The notes beneath the pieces were generated by a model, which did no database searches, was not told the origin of the DNA, and saw nothing but the letters and a program-made list of their open reading frames with translations. The position numbers and the translations under genes were made by a program. A stretch of DNA of 64,000 bases. Origin: Spirirestis rafaelensis WJT71-NPBG6. Its GTDB lineage: Bacteria > Cyanobacteriota > Cyanobacteriia > Cyanobacteriales > Nostocaceae. This document shows, in pieces, positions 17,933 through 27,147 of the stretch (position 1 is the first letter of the stretch; the number at the start of each line of letters is the position of its first letter). The DNA is taken from positions 1 through 64,000 of the forward strand of contig JAHHID010000032.1 of assembly GCA_019359015.1 (NCBI GenBank), given 5' to 3'.

Positions 17933-18562
17933 ATGAGCCAATCAACGACTATTCGGGTTCTGATTGTTGACGATCATTCTATTGTCAGGCAAGGATTAGC
18001 AACCATCATTAACCGCGCTCCAGAAATGACGGTGATTGCTCAAGCAGAAGATGGGCAGCAGGCGATCAACGCGTTTCGAGAATACCAACCTGATGTCACA
18101 CTAATGGATTTACGAATGCCCAAAATGGGAGGTGTTGAAGCCATTATGGCGATTTGTGCTGAATTTAAGCAGGCTCGGATCGCGGTACTCACAACCTACG
18201 ATGGCGATGAAGATATCTATCGCGGTTTACAGGCGGGCGCTCAAGGCTATCTGCTTAAGGATTCTAAACTTGGCGAACTTTTGAATGCGATTCGCGTTAT
18301 TCATAATGGTCAGAAATACATTCCGCCAGAAGTGGGCGCAAAATTATTCCAGCGAATGAGCAATCCAGAACTGAGTGAACGAGAGTTGGAAGTGCTGCGT
18401 TTGATGGCACAAGGAATGGGGAATCAAGAAATTGGGACTGCTTTGATTATTGGTGAAAGTACCGTCAAATCACATGTAAATCGGATTTTGAGCAAATTGG
18501 GCGTGAGCGATCGCACACAAGCCGTGATTACTGCTGTTAAGCGTGGGATTGTCAGTTTGTAA
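17933..18562 (+). CDS. NarL/FixJ-family response regulator
   Basis: 209 residues. The receiver domain has the acidic pair D13-D14, the phosphoacceptor in LMDLRMP (Asp59), a conserved TT in VLTTYD and the lysine in GYLLKD. The C-terminal LuxR/GerE HTH is complete (LSERELEVLRLMAQGMGNQEIG ... STVKSHVNRILSKLGVSDRTQAVITAVKRG). It follows the hybrid HisKA_3 kinase, the usual partner of NarL-type regulators, so the two form a two-component system. The cargo genes just downstream are plausible targets, but this is inference. Confidence 0.92.
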   Translation: MSQSTTIRVLIVDDHSIVRQGLATIINRAPEMTVIAQAEDGQQAINAFREYQPDVTLMDLRMPKMGGVEAIMAICAEFKQARIAVLTTYDGDEDIYRGLQAGAQGYLLKDSKLGELLNAIRVIHNGQKYIPPEVGAKLFQRMSNPELSERELEVLRLMAQGMGNQEIGTALIIGESTVKSHVNRILSKLGVSDRTQAVITAVKRGIVSL

Positions 18563-18623
18563 GTGGGGAAAAAGAAGGGAAGGGAAGTGAATCTTTACCT
18601 TTTCCCCAATAGAATTGGCTTTA

Positions 18624-18748
18624 GACTCAAACTAAAGTTTGAGTCAACCTTCCACTGCGAGATGGACAGGTTCATCCATCACTCGATTGTATAAAAATGT
18701 CAACCCAGAGTGGACGACAAGAGAGGGTCAATTGTCTATATTGAATCT
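18624..18748 (+). promoter_or_regulatory. Left copy of a palindrome-plus-box module bounding the cargo block
   Basis: A palindrome with core CAAACTAAAGTTTG (18624-18645, arms GACTCAAACT/AGTTTGAGTC) is followed 72 bp from its centre by AGAGTGGACGACAAG (18707-18721). The block 18686-18746 matches the reverse complement of 46331-46391 at 49 of 61 positions by hand alignment. The palindrome resembles operators of MerR-type regulators. It lies just upstream of the 18808 gene, so it could be its promoter region, or the left end of a mobile block. Confidence 0.6.
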
Positions 18749-18807
18749 ATAGCAACGTTAGCGCAGTTGGGTTGTAAGGCTTAAGTTTGCTTAATACAAA
18801 CCGAAAC

Positions 18808-19365
18808 ATGACTTCCGACCGTGATAATCGTTCTTTATTCGTTCTGCCTTCAACCCAGGATCATATTCAAGGTGTACTGAATGCTGCTGTAGTATTCGTC
18901 ATGTATGGAGATTATGAATGTTTTCAAAGTGCCAACGTCTATCGATTGATTAAAGTTGCTCAACAGCAATTGAAGGTTTCGTTTGGAGAAAACAATTTAG
19001 GTTTTATCTTCCGTCATTTTCCTCAGGTACAGATTCATCCACATGCTCAACGGGCAGCGGAAGCCGCAGAAGCAGCAGCAGTTCAAGGGCAGTTTTGGCA
19101 AATGCATGAGATGCTGTTTATCCATCAACAGGAATTGGGAAATGGCTATCTAGTCGAGTATGCCAATCGTTTAGGACTTGATATTTCTCAATTTTTGCAG
19201 GATTTATCCAAGGGAGCGTATGTCAATCGTATCAATGGTGACATCGAAGCTGGACTGCAAAGTGGAGTGAAGGCTGCACCCGCTTTGTTTATTAATGGAA
19301 TTTGCTATCTTGATCGCTGGACTGTTGAGCAGATAATGGCAGCCATTGTTGCTGCAAATGATTAA
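18808..19365 (+). CDS. DsbA-family thioredoxin-fold protein with a CxxS site
   Basis: 185 residues from ATG 18808 (MTSDRDNRSLF); a TTG at 18787 is also open. VFVMYGDYECFQSANVY corresponds to the DsbA/Thioredoxin_4 active-site strand and helix, where the usual motif is CPxC; here it reads CFQS, with one cysteine. The helical insert (HAQRAAEAAEAAAVQGQFWQMHEMLF) and the C-terminal APALFINGICY (cis-Pro loop) are typical. There is no signal peptide, so it is cytoplasmic. It is the first gene of the cargo block. A monothiol site suggests binding, glutathione-type or peroxide chemistry rather than classic disulfide formation. Confidence 0.8.
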   Translation: MTSDRDNRSLFVLPSTQDHIQGVLNAAVVFVMYGDYECFQSANVYRLIKVAQQQLKVSFGENNLGFIFRHFPQVQIHPHAQRAAEAAEAAAVQGQFWQMHEMLFIHQQELGNGYLVEYANRLGLDISQFLQDLSKGAYVNRINGDIEAGLQSGVKAAPALFINGICYLDRWTVEQIMAAIVAAND

Positions 19366-19479
19366 GGTTTTTGATGCTTATCCCAACAAGTATTTCAGCG
19401 GGGAGTATTTCATAACTTCTATACGGACGACAAGAACCAGAGATTTCAGCAATTTAGCAAGAATACAGAGGCGATCGCA

Positions 19480-20292
19480 ATGATGGTTTTTACATGGAAA
19501 AAAGTTCAAAAATTGTTGCTGTGGTTATTTGCATTAAGTGTTGTCCTTGGAATATCAATGCATCCAATACCAGCCACCTCCAAAGAATTACCTCAAGCGT
19601 CCAACTCTAAACCTGCGATCGTTCTCGTTCATGGGGCTTATGCTGACGGTACATCATGGCAACACGTTATTCCATTGTTGGAGCAGGATGGCTATAGAGT
19701 GACTGCTGTGCAGATTCCGCTCACCTCGCTTGCTGATGATGTGGCAACGACGAAGCGGGTGATTAATAATCAAAAAGGTTCTGTTGTAGTAGTTGGACAT
19801 TCCTATGGTGGAAATGTAATCACGGGTGCAGCGGCTGGCAATTCACAGGTGAAAGCTCTGGTTTATGTTAATGCTTTCGCACCAGATGTCGGTGAAAAGA
19901 CGAGTGATTTGAATAAAAGGTATGCAGCACCTCCGATTAGTACGGCGATCGTATCTGATGCTGCAAACTTTCTCTATGTAGATCGCGGGAAGTTTCACGA
20001 ATTTTTTGCCCAGGACGTATCGAAGGCTGAGGCGCGAGTGATGGCAGCAACCCAAAAGCCGATCGCCAGCGCCGCGTTTGAGCAATCAGTGAATGAAATC
20101 GCCTGGAAAACGATTCCTTCCTGGTTTATCGTGACTCAAAGCGATCGCGCCATCAACCCTGAACTTCAACGATTTATGGCTAAACGGATTAATGCTAAGA
20201 CAACCGAAGTTAACTCCAGTCATGTTCCTTTTATCTCTCATCCAAAAGAAGTTACCAAAGTGATTGAAGCAGCCAGCACTGCTGTGAAGTAA
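19480..20292 (+). CDS. Exported alpha/beta hydrolase
   Basis: 270 residues with a clear signal peptide (KKVQKLLLWLFALSVVLGI). The mature part has the VLVHGAYADGTSW oxyanion-hole strand, the nucleophile elbow GHSYGG, a late SDRAINPELQ (acid) and SSHVPFISHP (catalytic His), so the triad is complete. The size and pattern resemble the EstC-like/salicylate-esterase-type hydrolases often found in redox-stress clusters. It probably acts in the periplasm. The substrate is unknown. It lies between the thioredoxin-like gene and Dps on the same strand. Confidence 0.85.
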   Translation: MMVFTWKKVQKLLLWLFALSVVLGISMHPIPATSKELPQASNSKPAIVLVHGAYADGTSWQHVIPLLEQDGYRVTAVQIPLTSLADDVATTKRVINNQKGSVVVVGHSYGGNVITGAAAGNSQVKALVYVNAFAPDVGEKTSDLNKRYAAPPISTAIVSDAANFLYVDRGKFHEFFAQDVSKAEARVMAATQKPIASAAFEQSVNEIAWKTIPSWFIVTQSDRAINPELQRFMAKRINAKTTEVNSSHVPFISHPKEVTKVIEAASTAVK

Positions 20293-20347
20293 TCACAATT
20301 TTAAGAGAAGCAGTTTCTCGGTACATACAAATAGAACAGACCTAATT

Positions 20348-20956
20348 ATGACTCTAGGAGATGCGATCGTGCCGACTCAAAATACAAGTATCACTGAAGT
20401 CGATGGCAGTCAACCCTTACTGCATCAACATGGATATGAAATTCAGCAGTATGGTACTCTTCGTGATTTACCAATTGTTCTCAACCCCAGTGCCCGCAGC
20501 GAAAGTTGTGTTTTAGTCAATCAAATTTTGGCAGATACGATTATTCTCTATCACCTTTACAAGAAACATCACTGGTTGATGCGCGGACATACGTTTTATC
20601 AACTCCATCTGTTGCTCGACAAACACGCCAGTGAACAGATTGAGTTAATTGATGCACTGGGTGAACGGGTACAAACACTCGGAGGTGTGGCGATAGCTGA
20701 CCCGCGTCATGTGGCAGAAGTCACTAAGATTAAGCGTCCCCCCAACGGCGTAGAGGAAGTACCTGTGATGTTGTCGCGGTTACTGGAAGCCCACGAATTG
20801 ATCGTTGGGGAATTGAGAGTGGCGATCAATAAAACAGCAGCGAATCAAGATAGTGGTACTAACGATTTGTTAGTGAGCCAAGTCCTGCGAACTAATGAGA
20901 CGCAAGTTTGGTTTCTGGCAGAACATTTGGTGGATACACCATTGGTACGCAGTTAA
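20348..20956 (+). CDS. dps: Dps-family ferritin-like DNA/iron protection protein
   Basis: 202 residues. The ferroxidase signature is present: YKKHHWLMRGHTFYQLHLLLDKH ... EQIELIDALGERVQTLGG supplies the His, Asp and Glu ligands shared between Dps subunits. The C-terminal four-helix region (ILRTNETQVWFLAEHL-like) is complete. An N-terminal extension of about 45 residues precedes the ferritin fold, longer than in E. coli Dps. It should store iron and remove peroxide in the cytoplasm, consistent with a stress role for the block. Confidence 0.9.
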   Translation: MTLGDAIVPTQNTSITEVDGSQPLLHQHGYEIQQYGTLRDLPIVLNPSARSESCVLVNQILADTIILYHLYKKHHWLMRGHTFYQLHLLLDKHASEQIELIDALGERVQTLGGVAIADPRHVAEVTKIKRPPNGVEEVPVMLSRLLEAHELIVGELRVAINKTAANQDSGTNDLLVSQVLRTNETQVWFLAEHLVDTPLVRS

Positions 20957-21072
20957 AGTCAGCAGATCAGGTGTTGTAAATGAATAAGTAACAGTATTTC
21001 AGCGATCGCTCTTTAAATCAGTTCATTCTTGACTCCATTTATCCATTGTAGATAACAGAGAAAGAGAACTTT

Positions 21073-22674
21073 ATGACTAATTATGACTACATTGTAATCG
21101 GTGCAGGTTCGGCTGGTTGTGTGGTTGCCAATCGTCTAACCGAAGATAATGACACAACTGTGTTACTACTCGAAGCGGGTAATCCAGATACGAAACCAGA
21201 GATTTTCATCCCAGCGGAGTGCGTCAATCTACTAGGCTCAGAGGTGGACTGGAGCTATTTCTCTGAACCAGAACCCTTCTTGAATAATCGCAAAATCTTT
21301 TGTTCCCGTGGCAAAGTCTTGGGAGGCAGCAGTTCGATTAATTTCATGATGTATGTCCGAGGCAATCATCACGATTATGACCACTGGCAGGAGTTGGGAA
21401 ATCCAGGTTGGAATTACCAGGATGTCTTGCCTTATTTCAAGAAATCTGAACACCAGCAACGCGGTGTCTCCGCTTACCACGGAGTTGATGGGGAGTTGAG
21501 CGTTACCGATCCCATTGCGCCTACTGCAACATCTCAACGATTTGTAGAGGCATGTGTGGCAATGGGATTTGACTACAATCCTGATTTCAATGGTACGCAG
21601 CAGGAAGGAGCCGGACTCTATCAGCAAACTACCAAGAAGGGTAAACGGCACAGTGCTGCTGCTGCATTCCTTGTGCCCATTGCCGGGCGTCGCAATTTGA
21701 CCATAACGACTGGGGCATTGGTGACTCGATTGTTGTTTGAGGGAACCCGCACCGTTGGGGTGGAATATCTGCACGAGGGGATGCTGCACCAAGTCAGGGT
21801 TGAGCGGGAAGTGATTTTAAGTGCGGGCGCGTTCGATTCGCCCAAGCTGCTAATGCTTTCTGGCATTGGAGATGCAGCACACCTACAAACATTAGGGATT
21901 CCTGTTGTCGTCGAGCTGCCAGGTGTTGGGCAAAACCTGCAAGACCACATTTTCTCTCCTGTGGTATACCAGGCAACTCAGGATTTACACTTTGCCAGCA
22001 CCAGTAGTATCGGGGAAGCTGGATTATTTTTGCATAGCAAGTGGAATTCAGCGGTTGCACCCGATTTACAGTTTCTATTCGGTTCCATTCAGCTCTTACC
22101 CCCTGGCTATGCTCCAGCGGCATTTGGATTTACGGGTGCAGTCGCTTTGACCCATCTGCAAAATATTGGCAGTGTCGGTTTACGAACGCCTGATCCTAAA
22201 GACACACCGATGTTGCAGATGAACTATCTGCAAAATGAAACCGATGTAAAGAAGCTGGTTGAGGGAATTAAATTAATGCGGCAATTATTTCATAGCAACT
22301 TCTTTGATGAGTTTCGTGGTGCAGAAATTGCTCCGGGTGCTGAGGTTCAGAGTGATGAAGCACTCGAAGCTTACATTCGGGACACTTGCAGCACTGTGTG
22401 GCATCCGGTTGGCACTTGCAAAATGGGCATTGACCCAATGGCAGTGGTCGATCCTGAGTTGCGGGTACATGGGGTTGAGGGATTGCGAATTGTTGATGCC
22501 TCCATCATGCCAACAATCACCACGGGAAATACGAACGCACCGACCATCATGATTGGTGAGAAGGCAGCGGATTTAATTAAAGCAGGTTGCACAACACGAA
22601 CGGTTCTCAGCAAATCTAACGTCCAAAGTCCGGCGTATTCATCTATTTATTTAGAAACGGGCGATCGTCTTTGA
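21073..22674 (+). CDS. GMC-family FAD oxidoreductase (choline dehydrogenase-like)
   Basis: 533 residues. The FAD-binding Rossmann motif GAGSAGCVVANRL is at residues 9-21, the GMC signature GKVLGGSSSINFMMYVRG near 85-102, the second signature GAFDSPKLLMLSGIG near 255, and the catalytic STVWHPVGTCKMG plus TTGNTNAPTIMIGEKAADLI at the C terminus, so the catalytic His is present and the partner position is Asn. It oxidises an alcohol, possibly choline or a polyol; the substrate cannot be told from sequence. A 49-codon copy of its C-terminal end lies at 23741, after the next gene. Confidence 0.9.
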   Translation: MTNYDYIVIGAGSAGCVVANRLTEDNDTTVLLLEAGNPDTKPEIFIPAECVNLLGSEVDWSYFSEPEPFLNNRKIFCSRGKVLGGSSSINFMMYVRGNHHDYDHWQELGNPGWNYQDVLPYFKKSEHQQRGVSAYHGVDGELSVTDPIAPTATSQRFVEACVAMGFDYNPDFNGTQQEGAGLYQQTTKKGKRHSAAAAFLVPIAGRRNLTITTGALVTRLLFEGTRTVGVEYLHEGMLHQVRVEREVILSAGAFDSPKLLMLSGIGDAAHLQTLGIPVVVELPGVGQNLQDHIFSPVVYQATQDLHFASTSSIGEAGLFLHSKWNSAVAPDLQFLFGSIQLLPPGYAPAAFGFTGAVALTHLQNIGSVGLRTPDPKDTPMLQMNYLQNETDVKKLVEGIKLMRQLFHSNFFDEFRGAEIAPGAEVQSDEALEAYIRDTCSTVWHPVGTCKMGIDPMAVVDPELRVHGVEGLRIVDASIMPTITTGNTNAPTIMIGEKAADLIKAGCTTRTVLSKSNVQSPAYSSIYLETGDRL

Positions 22675-22759
22675 TCAATCTCACATTATCATACCTGTTG
22701 AGCGTTTATCGGTCGATGTTAGGCAAACAGAACACTCGGTCTCTGTAAAGGAATACACA

Positions 22760-23671
22760 ATGGCACTGGTTACAACACCATTCGGACGACATTCCACCGC
22801 CGCCGAGGTCGTAGAAGGAATTGATCTTTCCGGCAAGCGGGCGATCGTTACGGGAGCCGCATCGGGCATCGGCTTAGAAACGGCGCGGGCACTGGCTCAA
22901 ACTGGAGCAATCGTCACACTAGCTGTGCGTAATACCGATGCTGGAGCGCAAGTTGCGGCTGACATTATGGCTACTACTGGGAACCAGAATATTCATGTTG
23001 CTTTGCTTGATTTAAGCGATCGCAACTCAATTGCCAAGTTCATTGCTGCCTGGCGTGAGCCACTGCACATCCTCGTTAATAATGCAGGGGTAATGGCACT
23101 GCCCGAACAGCGCACACCCGAAGGCTGGGAGATGCAATTTGCCACTAACTATCTCGGACACTTTGCCCTAGCGCTCGGACTACACGACGCTCTCGCTGCC
23201 GAGGGTGCTGCCCGTATCGTGGTGGTTAGTTCTAGCGGACACCTGATGTCGCCCATTGTCTTCGATGATATTCACTTCATGTTCCGTCCTTATGATCCGT
23301 GGTTAGCGTATGGACAGTCCAAGACCGCAAGCATCCTCTTTGCTGTGGGTGCTACTGCACGCTGGTTCAAGGATGGTATTACCGCTAATGCCCTGATGCC
23401 AGGAGCGATCGTAACCAACCTCCAGCGTCATACGGGCGGTCTTAGAACCCCACCTGAGCAGCAGAAGACAATAGCGCAGGGTGCGGCAACTTCCGTTCTG
23501 TTGGCAACCTCTGGGCTACTAAAGGGCGTTGGCGGACGCTATTTCGAGGACTGCAATGAAGCCACTCTCGTGACCAACGGGAACGGCTATATGAGCGGAG
23601 TTGCCCCCTACGCCCTGAACCCAGACAATGCCGATCGGCTCTGGAATGAATCGTTGCGCCTGCTCGCTTGA
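22760..23671 (+). CDS. Short-chain dehydrogenase/reductase
   Basis: 303 residues with AAGGA before the ATG. Classic SDR motifs: TGAASGIG (NAD(P) binding, about residues 33-40), NNAGVMALP, a catalytic Ser in VVVSSSGH and YGQSK. The length and the IHF/WLAYGQSK region resemble the retinol dehydrogenase/oxidoreductase-like SDRs of about 300 residues. It follows the GMC oxidoreductase by 85 bp and may act on its carbonyl product, which is inference from position. Confidence 0.88.
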   Translation: MALVTTPFGRHSTAAEVVEGIDLSGKRAIVTGAASGIGLETARALAQTGAIVTLAVRNTDAGAQVAADIMATTGNQNIHVALLDLSDRNSIAKFIAAWREPLHILVNNAGVMALPEQRTPEGWEMQFATNYLGHFALALGLHDALAAEGAARIVVVSSSGHLMSPIVFDDIHFMFRPYDPWLAYGQSKTASILFAVGATARWFKDGITANALMPGAIVTNLQRHTGGLRTPPEQQKTIAQGAATSVLLATSGLLKGVGGRYFEDCNEATLVTNGNGYMSGVAPYALNPDNADRLWNESLRLLA

Positions 23672-23740
23672 CCTGGCAGTAACAGTGAGCTTCACGCTAT
23701 TGATAAACTAATTGCTGATCGTAAACCTGCCAACCTTTCG

Positions 23741-23890
23741 TCCATCATGCCCACGAGCACCACGGGAAATACGAACGTACCCACTATCATGATTGCTGAG
23801 GAGGCAGCAGATTTAATTAAAGCGGAGCGTACCTCGCAAAGTCTTCCCAACAAGCTTAATGTTAAAAATTTGTCACACTTGTCTATCTAA
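23741..23890 (+). pseudogene. C-terminal fragment of a second GMC oxidoreductase
   Basis: Reads SIMPTSTTGNTNVPTIMIAEEAADLIKAE and continues to a TAA at 23888, closely matching the last ~50 residues of the 21073-22674 protein. It has no start, no FAD domain and a Thr-to-Ser change in the conserved loop. It is a leftover of a tandem duplicate, into which the SDR gene was presumably inserted or retained. Confidence 0.85.
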
Positions 23891-23971
23891 AAACGGCATG
23901 AACGCCTGCCTTATCTGAACCGCAAACTTGAGCATTCGTAACACAATTCATTCATTAGAAGCATCTATTCC

Positions 23972-24403
23972 ATGACAAAATCATTCTGGCTTCTTGGTTC
24001 TCGCCTCACTATCCTCGCCGATCACACCACGACTGACGGTAAATACGACCTGATTGAGGGCTATTTCACTCCTGGTACACAGACTCCACCCCATCGCCAT
24101 ACACGCTATTCCGAACAACTTTATGTGCTGGAAGGAGAGTTTACTGTCTGGGCAGGTGAAAACAAGGTTGTGCTAGGCGTTGGTGAAAGCTTCTTCATTC
24201 CGCCTAACACCATCCATGTAGTCGCCGCACTTAGCGATAAACCAGCTCGCGGGTTGGTTGTTGCTGCGCCTAGTGCCTTTGCTCAACTAATAGAAGCAAC
24301 AGGGACGCTAAACGAGAATGAGGAAACTGACTTGGCATTATTCATGCGCGTCTCTAGCGAAATTGGCGACGAAACTCTGGGTGCGCCCGGAGATATCCCT
24401 TAG
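23972..24403 (+). CDS. Cupin-domain protein
   Basis: 143 residues forming a single cupin barrel. Motif 1 is PPHRHTRYSEQLYVLEGEF (His-His-Glu metal ligands) and motif 2 is GVGESFFIPPNTIHVVAAL. It is cytoplasmic. Small cupins of this sort are often quercetin-dioxygenase-like or sensory; the exact role is unknown. It sits in the run of plus-strand redox genes with its own gap upstream. Confidence 0.85.
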   Translation: MTKSFWLLGSRLTILADHTTTDGKYDLIEGYFTPGTQTPPHRHTRYSEQLYVLEGEFTVWAGENKVVLGVGESFFIPPNTIHVVAALSDKPARGLVVAAPSAFAQLIEATGTLNENEETDLALFMRVSSEIGDETLGAPGDIP

Positions 24404-24488
24404 AGATTAAGCTGACTATTCCTCCTTCTGACTTCACTTTCCATTAGTAACTGACCACTTTAAACCCAACAATCAAAGGATTAGCATA

Positions 24489-25238
24489 ATGAGAAAACTA
24501 GAAGGAAAAATCGCCCTTGTCACGGGTGGTAACAGTGGCATCGGTCTTGCCACAGCCAAACAGTTTGTTGCTGAAGGTGCCTATGTCTACATCACGGGTC
24601 GTCGCCAAGTCGAACTGGATGCTGCTGTAGAAGCCATTGGTAAAAATGTTACGGCTGTGCAGAGCGATGTTTCTAATCTGGCAGACCTGGATCGTCTGTT
24701 TGCCACCATTAAGCAAGAGCAAGGACACCTCGATATCATCTTCGCTAATGCTGGCGGTGGACAAATTGCCCCACTTGGAGCAATCACTGAGGAACACTTT
24801 GACAAAACATTCAACATAAATGTCAAAGGTTTGCTGTTCACCGTACAAAAGGCGCTGCCACTGTTACCAGAGGGCGCTTCTATTATCCTGAATGCTTCGA
24901 CTGCTTCTATAAAAGGTACGCCAGCTTTCAGTGTTTACAGCGCCACCAAAGCCGCCGTGAGATCATTTGCTCGGAATTGGACACTCGACCTCAAAGAGCG
25001 CCATATCCGGGTTAACGCCATTAGTCCTGGTGTGGTTCCGACTCCTGGTTACGATCATCTGGGATTGAATGACCAGCAGTTGCAAGAATTTGTAGACAGC
25101 CAAGCCAGCGCCATCCCACTGGGACGAGTCGGCAAACCTGATGAGATTGCCAAAGCTGTTGTCTTTCTCGCTTCAGATGACAGCAGCTTTGTGAACGGCA
25201 TTGAGTTGTTTGTCGATGGCGGTATGGCACAGATTTGA
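24489..25238 (+). CDS. SDR-family oxidoreductase (FabG/glucose-dehydrogenase-like)
   Basis: 249 residues with AAAGGA before the ATG. Complete SDR fold: [20 protein letters not shown], catalytic Ser in [31 protein letters not shown] and the C-terminal [16 protein letters not shown]. The start [14 protein letters not shown] is mirrored in the tiny SDR remnant at 32954. It is 19 bp upstream of the MOSC gene, so the two are likely co-transcribed. Confidence 0.9.
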   Translation: MRKLEGKIALVTGGNSGIGLATAKQFVAEGAYVYITGRRQVELDAAVEAIGKNVTAVQSDVSNLADLDRLFATIKQEQGHLDIIFANAGGGQIAPLGAITEEHFDKTFNINVKGLLFTVQKALPLLPEGASIILNASTASIKGTPAFSVYSATKAAVRSFARNWTLDLKERHIRVNAISPGVVPTPGYDHLGLNDQQLQEFVDSQASAIPLGRVGKPDEIAKAVVFLASDDSSFVNGIELFVDGGMAQI

Positions 25239-25257
25239 AGTCTAAAAGGAGTTAAAG

Positions 25258-25908
25258 ATGAAGCTTATCTCTGTTAATGTTGGCCTGCCGCGTGAAATGA
25301 CCTGGAAAGGAAAACCCGTCCGCACTGGAATTTTCAAAGAGCCAGTTAATGCGAGAGTGATGGTGCGTGAACTCAACTTGGACGGCGATGGACAGGCTGA
25401 TCTAACCGTTCATGGTGGTTTAGACAAAGCAGTTTATGTCTATCCCTTTGAGCATTACGACTACTGGCAAGATGAATTGCCTGACACAGAGTTAACGCCA
25501 GGAATCTTTGGTGAAAATTTCACAGTTACAGGATTTAAAGAAGAGGAAATTAACATTGGCGATCGCTTCAAAATCGGCAGTGCTGAACTAATGGTGACTC
25601 AACCGCGCTTACCTTGCTACAAACTAGGGATTCGCTTTGGACGAGCGGATATGGTGAAACGATTTCTCGCCAGTCGTCGCACCGGATTTTACTTTCGGGT
25701 TTTGCAAGAGGGCGAAGTTGGAGTCGGAGACACTTTAGAGTTGATGAGTCGAGATACCAACAATATCACAGTTGCTGATATCACTCAGCTTTATGTTCGT
25801 GAGCAAAACAATCCAGAGTTACTGCATCGTGCCTCTCAACTCCAAGCGTTACCCGAAAGCTGGCGGGACTATTTTCAGGAGCAGATCCGTCGTCAGGATG
25901 TGAGATAG
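25258..25908 (+). CDS. MOSC-domain protein (YiiM-like)
   Basis: 216 residues with AAAAGGAG before the ATG. GLPREMTWKGKPVRTGIFKEPV, DGQADLTVHGGLDKAVYVYP and QPRLPCYKLGIRFG, with its single conserved Cys, are the hallmarks of the MOSC (molybdenum cofactor sulfurase C-terminal) family. YiiM-type proteins reduce N-hydroxylated compounds using molybdenum cofactor. The length is normal. It is probably co-transcribed with the SDR upstream. Confidence 0.88.
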   Translation: MKLISVNVGLPREMTWKGKPVRTGIFKEPVNARVMVRELNLDGDGQADLTVHGGLDKAVYVYPFEHYDYWQDELPDTELTPGIFGENFTVTGFKEEEINIGDRFKIGSAELMVTQPRLPCYKLGIRFGRADMVKRFLASRRTGFYFRVLQEGEVGVGDTLELMSRDTNNITVADITQLYVREQNNPELLHRASQLQALPESWRDYFQEQIRRQDVR

Positions 25909-25965
25909 ATCGACCTGTCGTAAAACGCCATCATGTCACTTTTATCACTTACAAGGAGTAATCCC

Positions 25966-26835
25966 ATGACGACATATCGCACCGTTTCAATCGATGGTTT
26001 AGACATCTTCTACCGTGAAGCTGGTTCCCGTGATAATCCAACGATTCTGTTATTGCACGGCTTCCCAACTTCGTCCCACATGTTCCGCAATCTCATCCCT
26101 GCCCTGGCTGATAAATTCCATCTCGTTGCACCTGATTATCCTGGTTACGGTAGCAGCTCCATGCCAAGTGTAAATAAGTTTGATTACACATTTGATCGCT
26201 TGGCTGAGATTGTGGAGAAATTCATTGCTGCGATCGCTCTCAAAAAGTACAGTCTTTATGTGATGGATTATGGCGCACCAATTGGCTATCGGATTGCCGC
26301 TAAATATCCAGAGCGCGTGCAATCTCTGATTGTTCAAAATGGCAATGCTTATGAAGAAGGTCTGCGCGAATTCTGGGAGCCGATTAAGGCATACTGGCAA
26401 GAGCGATCGCCTGAGAATGCTGAAAAGCTTAAATATCTTGTCACTCTGGAAGCGACGAAGTGGCAATATACCAATGGTGTTCGCAATCTAGAAGCAATCA
26501 GCCCCGATACCTGGACTATAGATCAACATTTCCTCGATCGCCCCGGCAACGGTGAGATTCAACTGGCACTGCTGTATAGCTATGGTACGAATCCACCGCT
26601 CTATCCCCAATGGCAGGAGTATTTTCGCAAATATCAACCCCCTACCCTGATTGTTTGGGGCAAGAACGATTACATCTTTCCTGCTGACGGTGCTTATCCG
26701 TATCAGCGTGACTTGAAAGACGTTGAGTTCCATCTACTCGATACCGGACATTTTGCTTTGGAAGAGGATGGGGATGCGATCGCAAACTATATCGATCAAT
26801 TTCTCACATCACGACTGCAATCCGTTCTCGCCTGA
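25966..26835 (+). CDS. Alpha/beta hydrolase with Asp nucleophile (haloalkane dehalogenase/epoxide hydrolase-like)
   Basis: 289 residues from ATG 25966, where AAGGAG is well placed. [20 protein letters not shown] gives the oxyanion loop. The nucleophile elbow reads [11 protein letters not shown], an Asp rather than Ser, as in haloalkane dehalogenases and epoxide hydrolases. [10 protein letters not shown] supplies the acid and DTGHFALEE the His. It is cytoplasmic. A closely related N-terminal fragment lies at 28890, so the gene was duplicated. The substrate is unknown; detoxification of halogenated or epoxide compounds is plausible. Confidence 0.88.
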   Translation: MTTYRTVSIDGLDIFYREAGSRDNPTILLLHGFPTSSHMFRNLIPALADKFHLVAPDYPGYGSSSMPSVNKFDYTFDRLAEIVEKFIAAIALKKYSLYVMDYGAPIGYRIAAKYPERVQSLIVQNGNAYEEGLREFWEPIKAYWQERSPENAEKLKYLVTLEATKWQYTNGVRNLEAISPDTWTIDQHFLDRPGNGEIQLALLYSYGTNPPLYPQWQEYFRKYQPPTLIVWGKNDYIFPADGAYPYQRDLKDVEFHLLDTGHFALEEDGDAIANYIDQFLTSRLQSVLA

Positions 26836-26854
26836 TCGGTGGAAATGATGGATT

Positions 26855-26968
26855 ATACCAATTCTCTAAAATTCGGCAACAGATGGAAATCAGAAAAGCC
26901 TTATTGGAGCTAGATTTATTAACTGCGTTAGCGACGAAGGAGCGTCATTGCGAATTGCGAATTGGTAT
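26855..26968. mobile_element. MITE-like element with ATACCAATTC ends, copy 2
   Basis: ATACCAATTC (26855-26864) and GAATTGGTAT (26959-26968) are perfect 10-bp inverted repeats bounding 114 bp, the same ends as the copy at 17793. It lies in the 312-bp gap between the hydrolase and the MsrQ-like gene; the remainder of that gap shows nothing else. Confidence 0.6.
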
Positions 26969-27147
26969 GGTCACAGCATTGCTGATGCTCAATTATAAAC
27001 CTTTGAATAACAATACCTTCGCCAAAAAAAGAGTATGAACAGAGAGGACTGATGTAGTAAAGATCGGCTGGAATCGTCAAAAAATGACCACATAAAAAAT
27101 ACCTACCTTTGTAAGGGCTTTTAGTGAAAAATTAAGGAGGATTGGTC

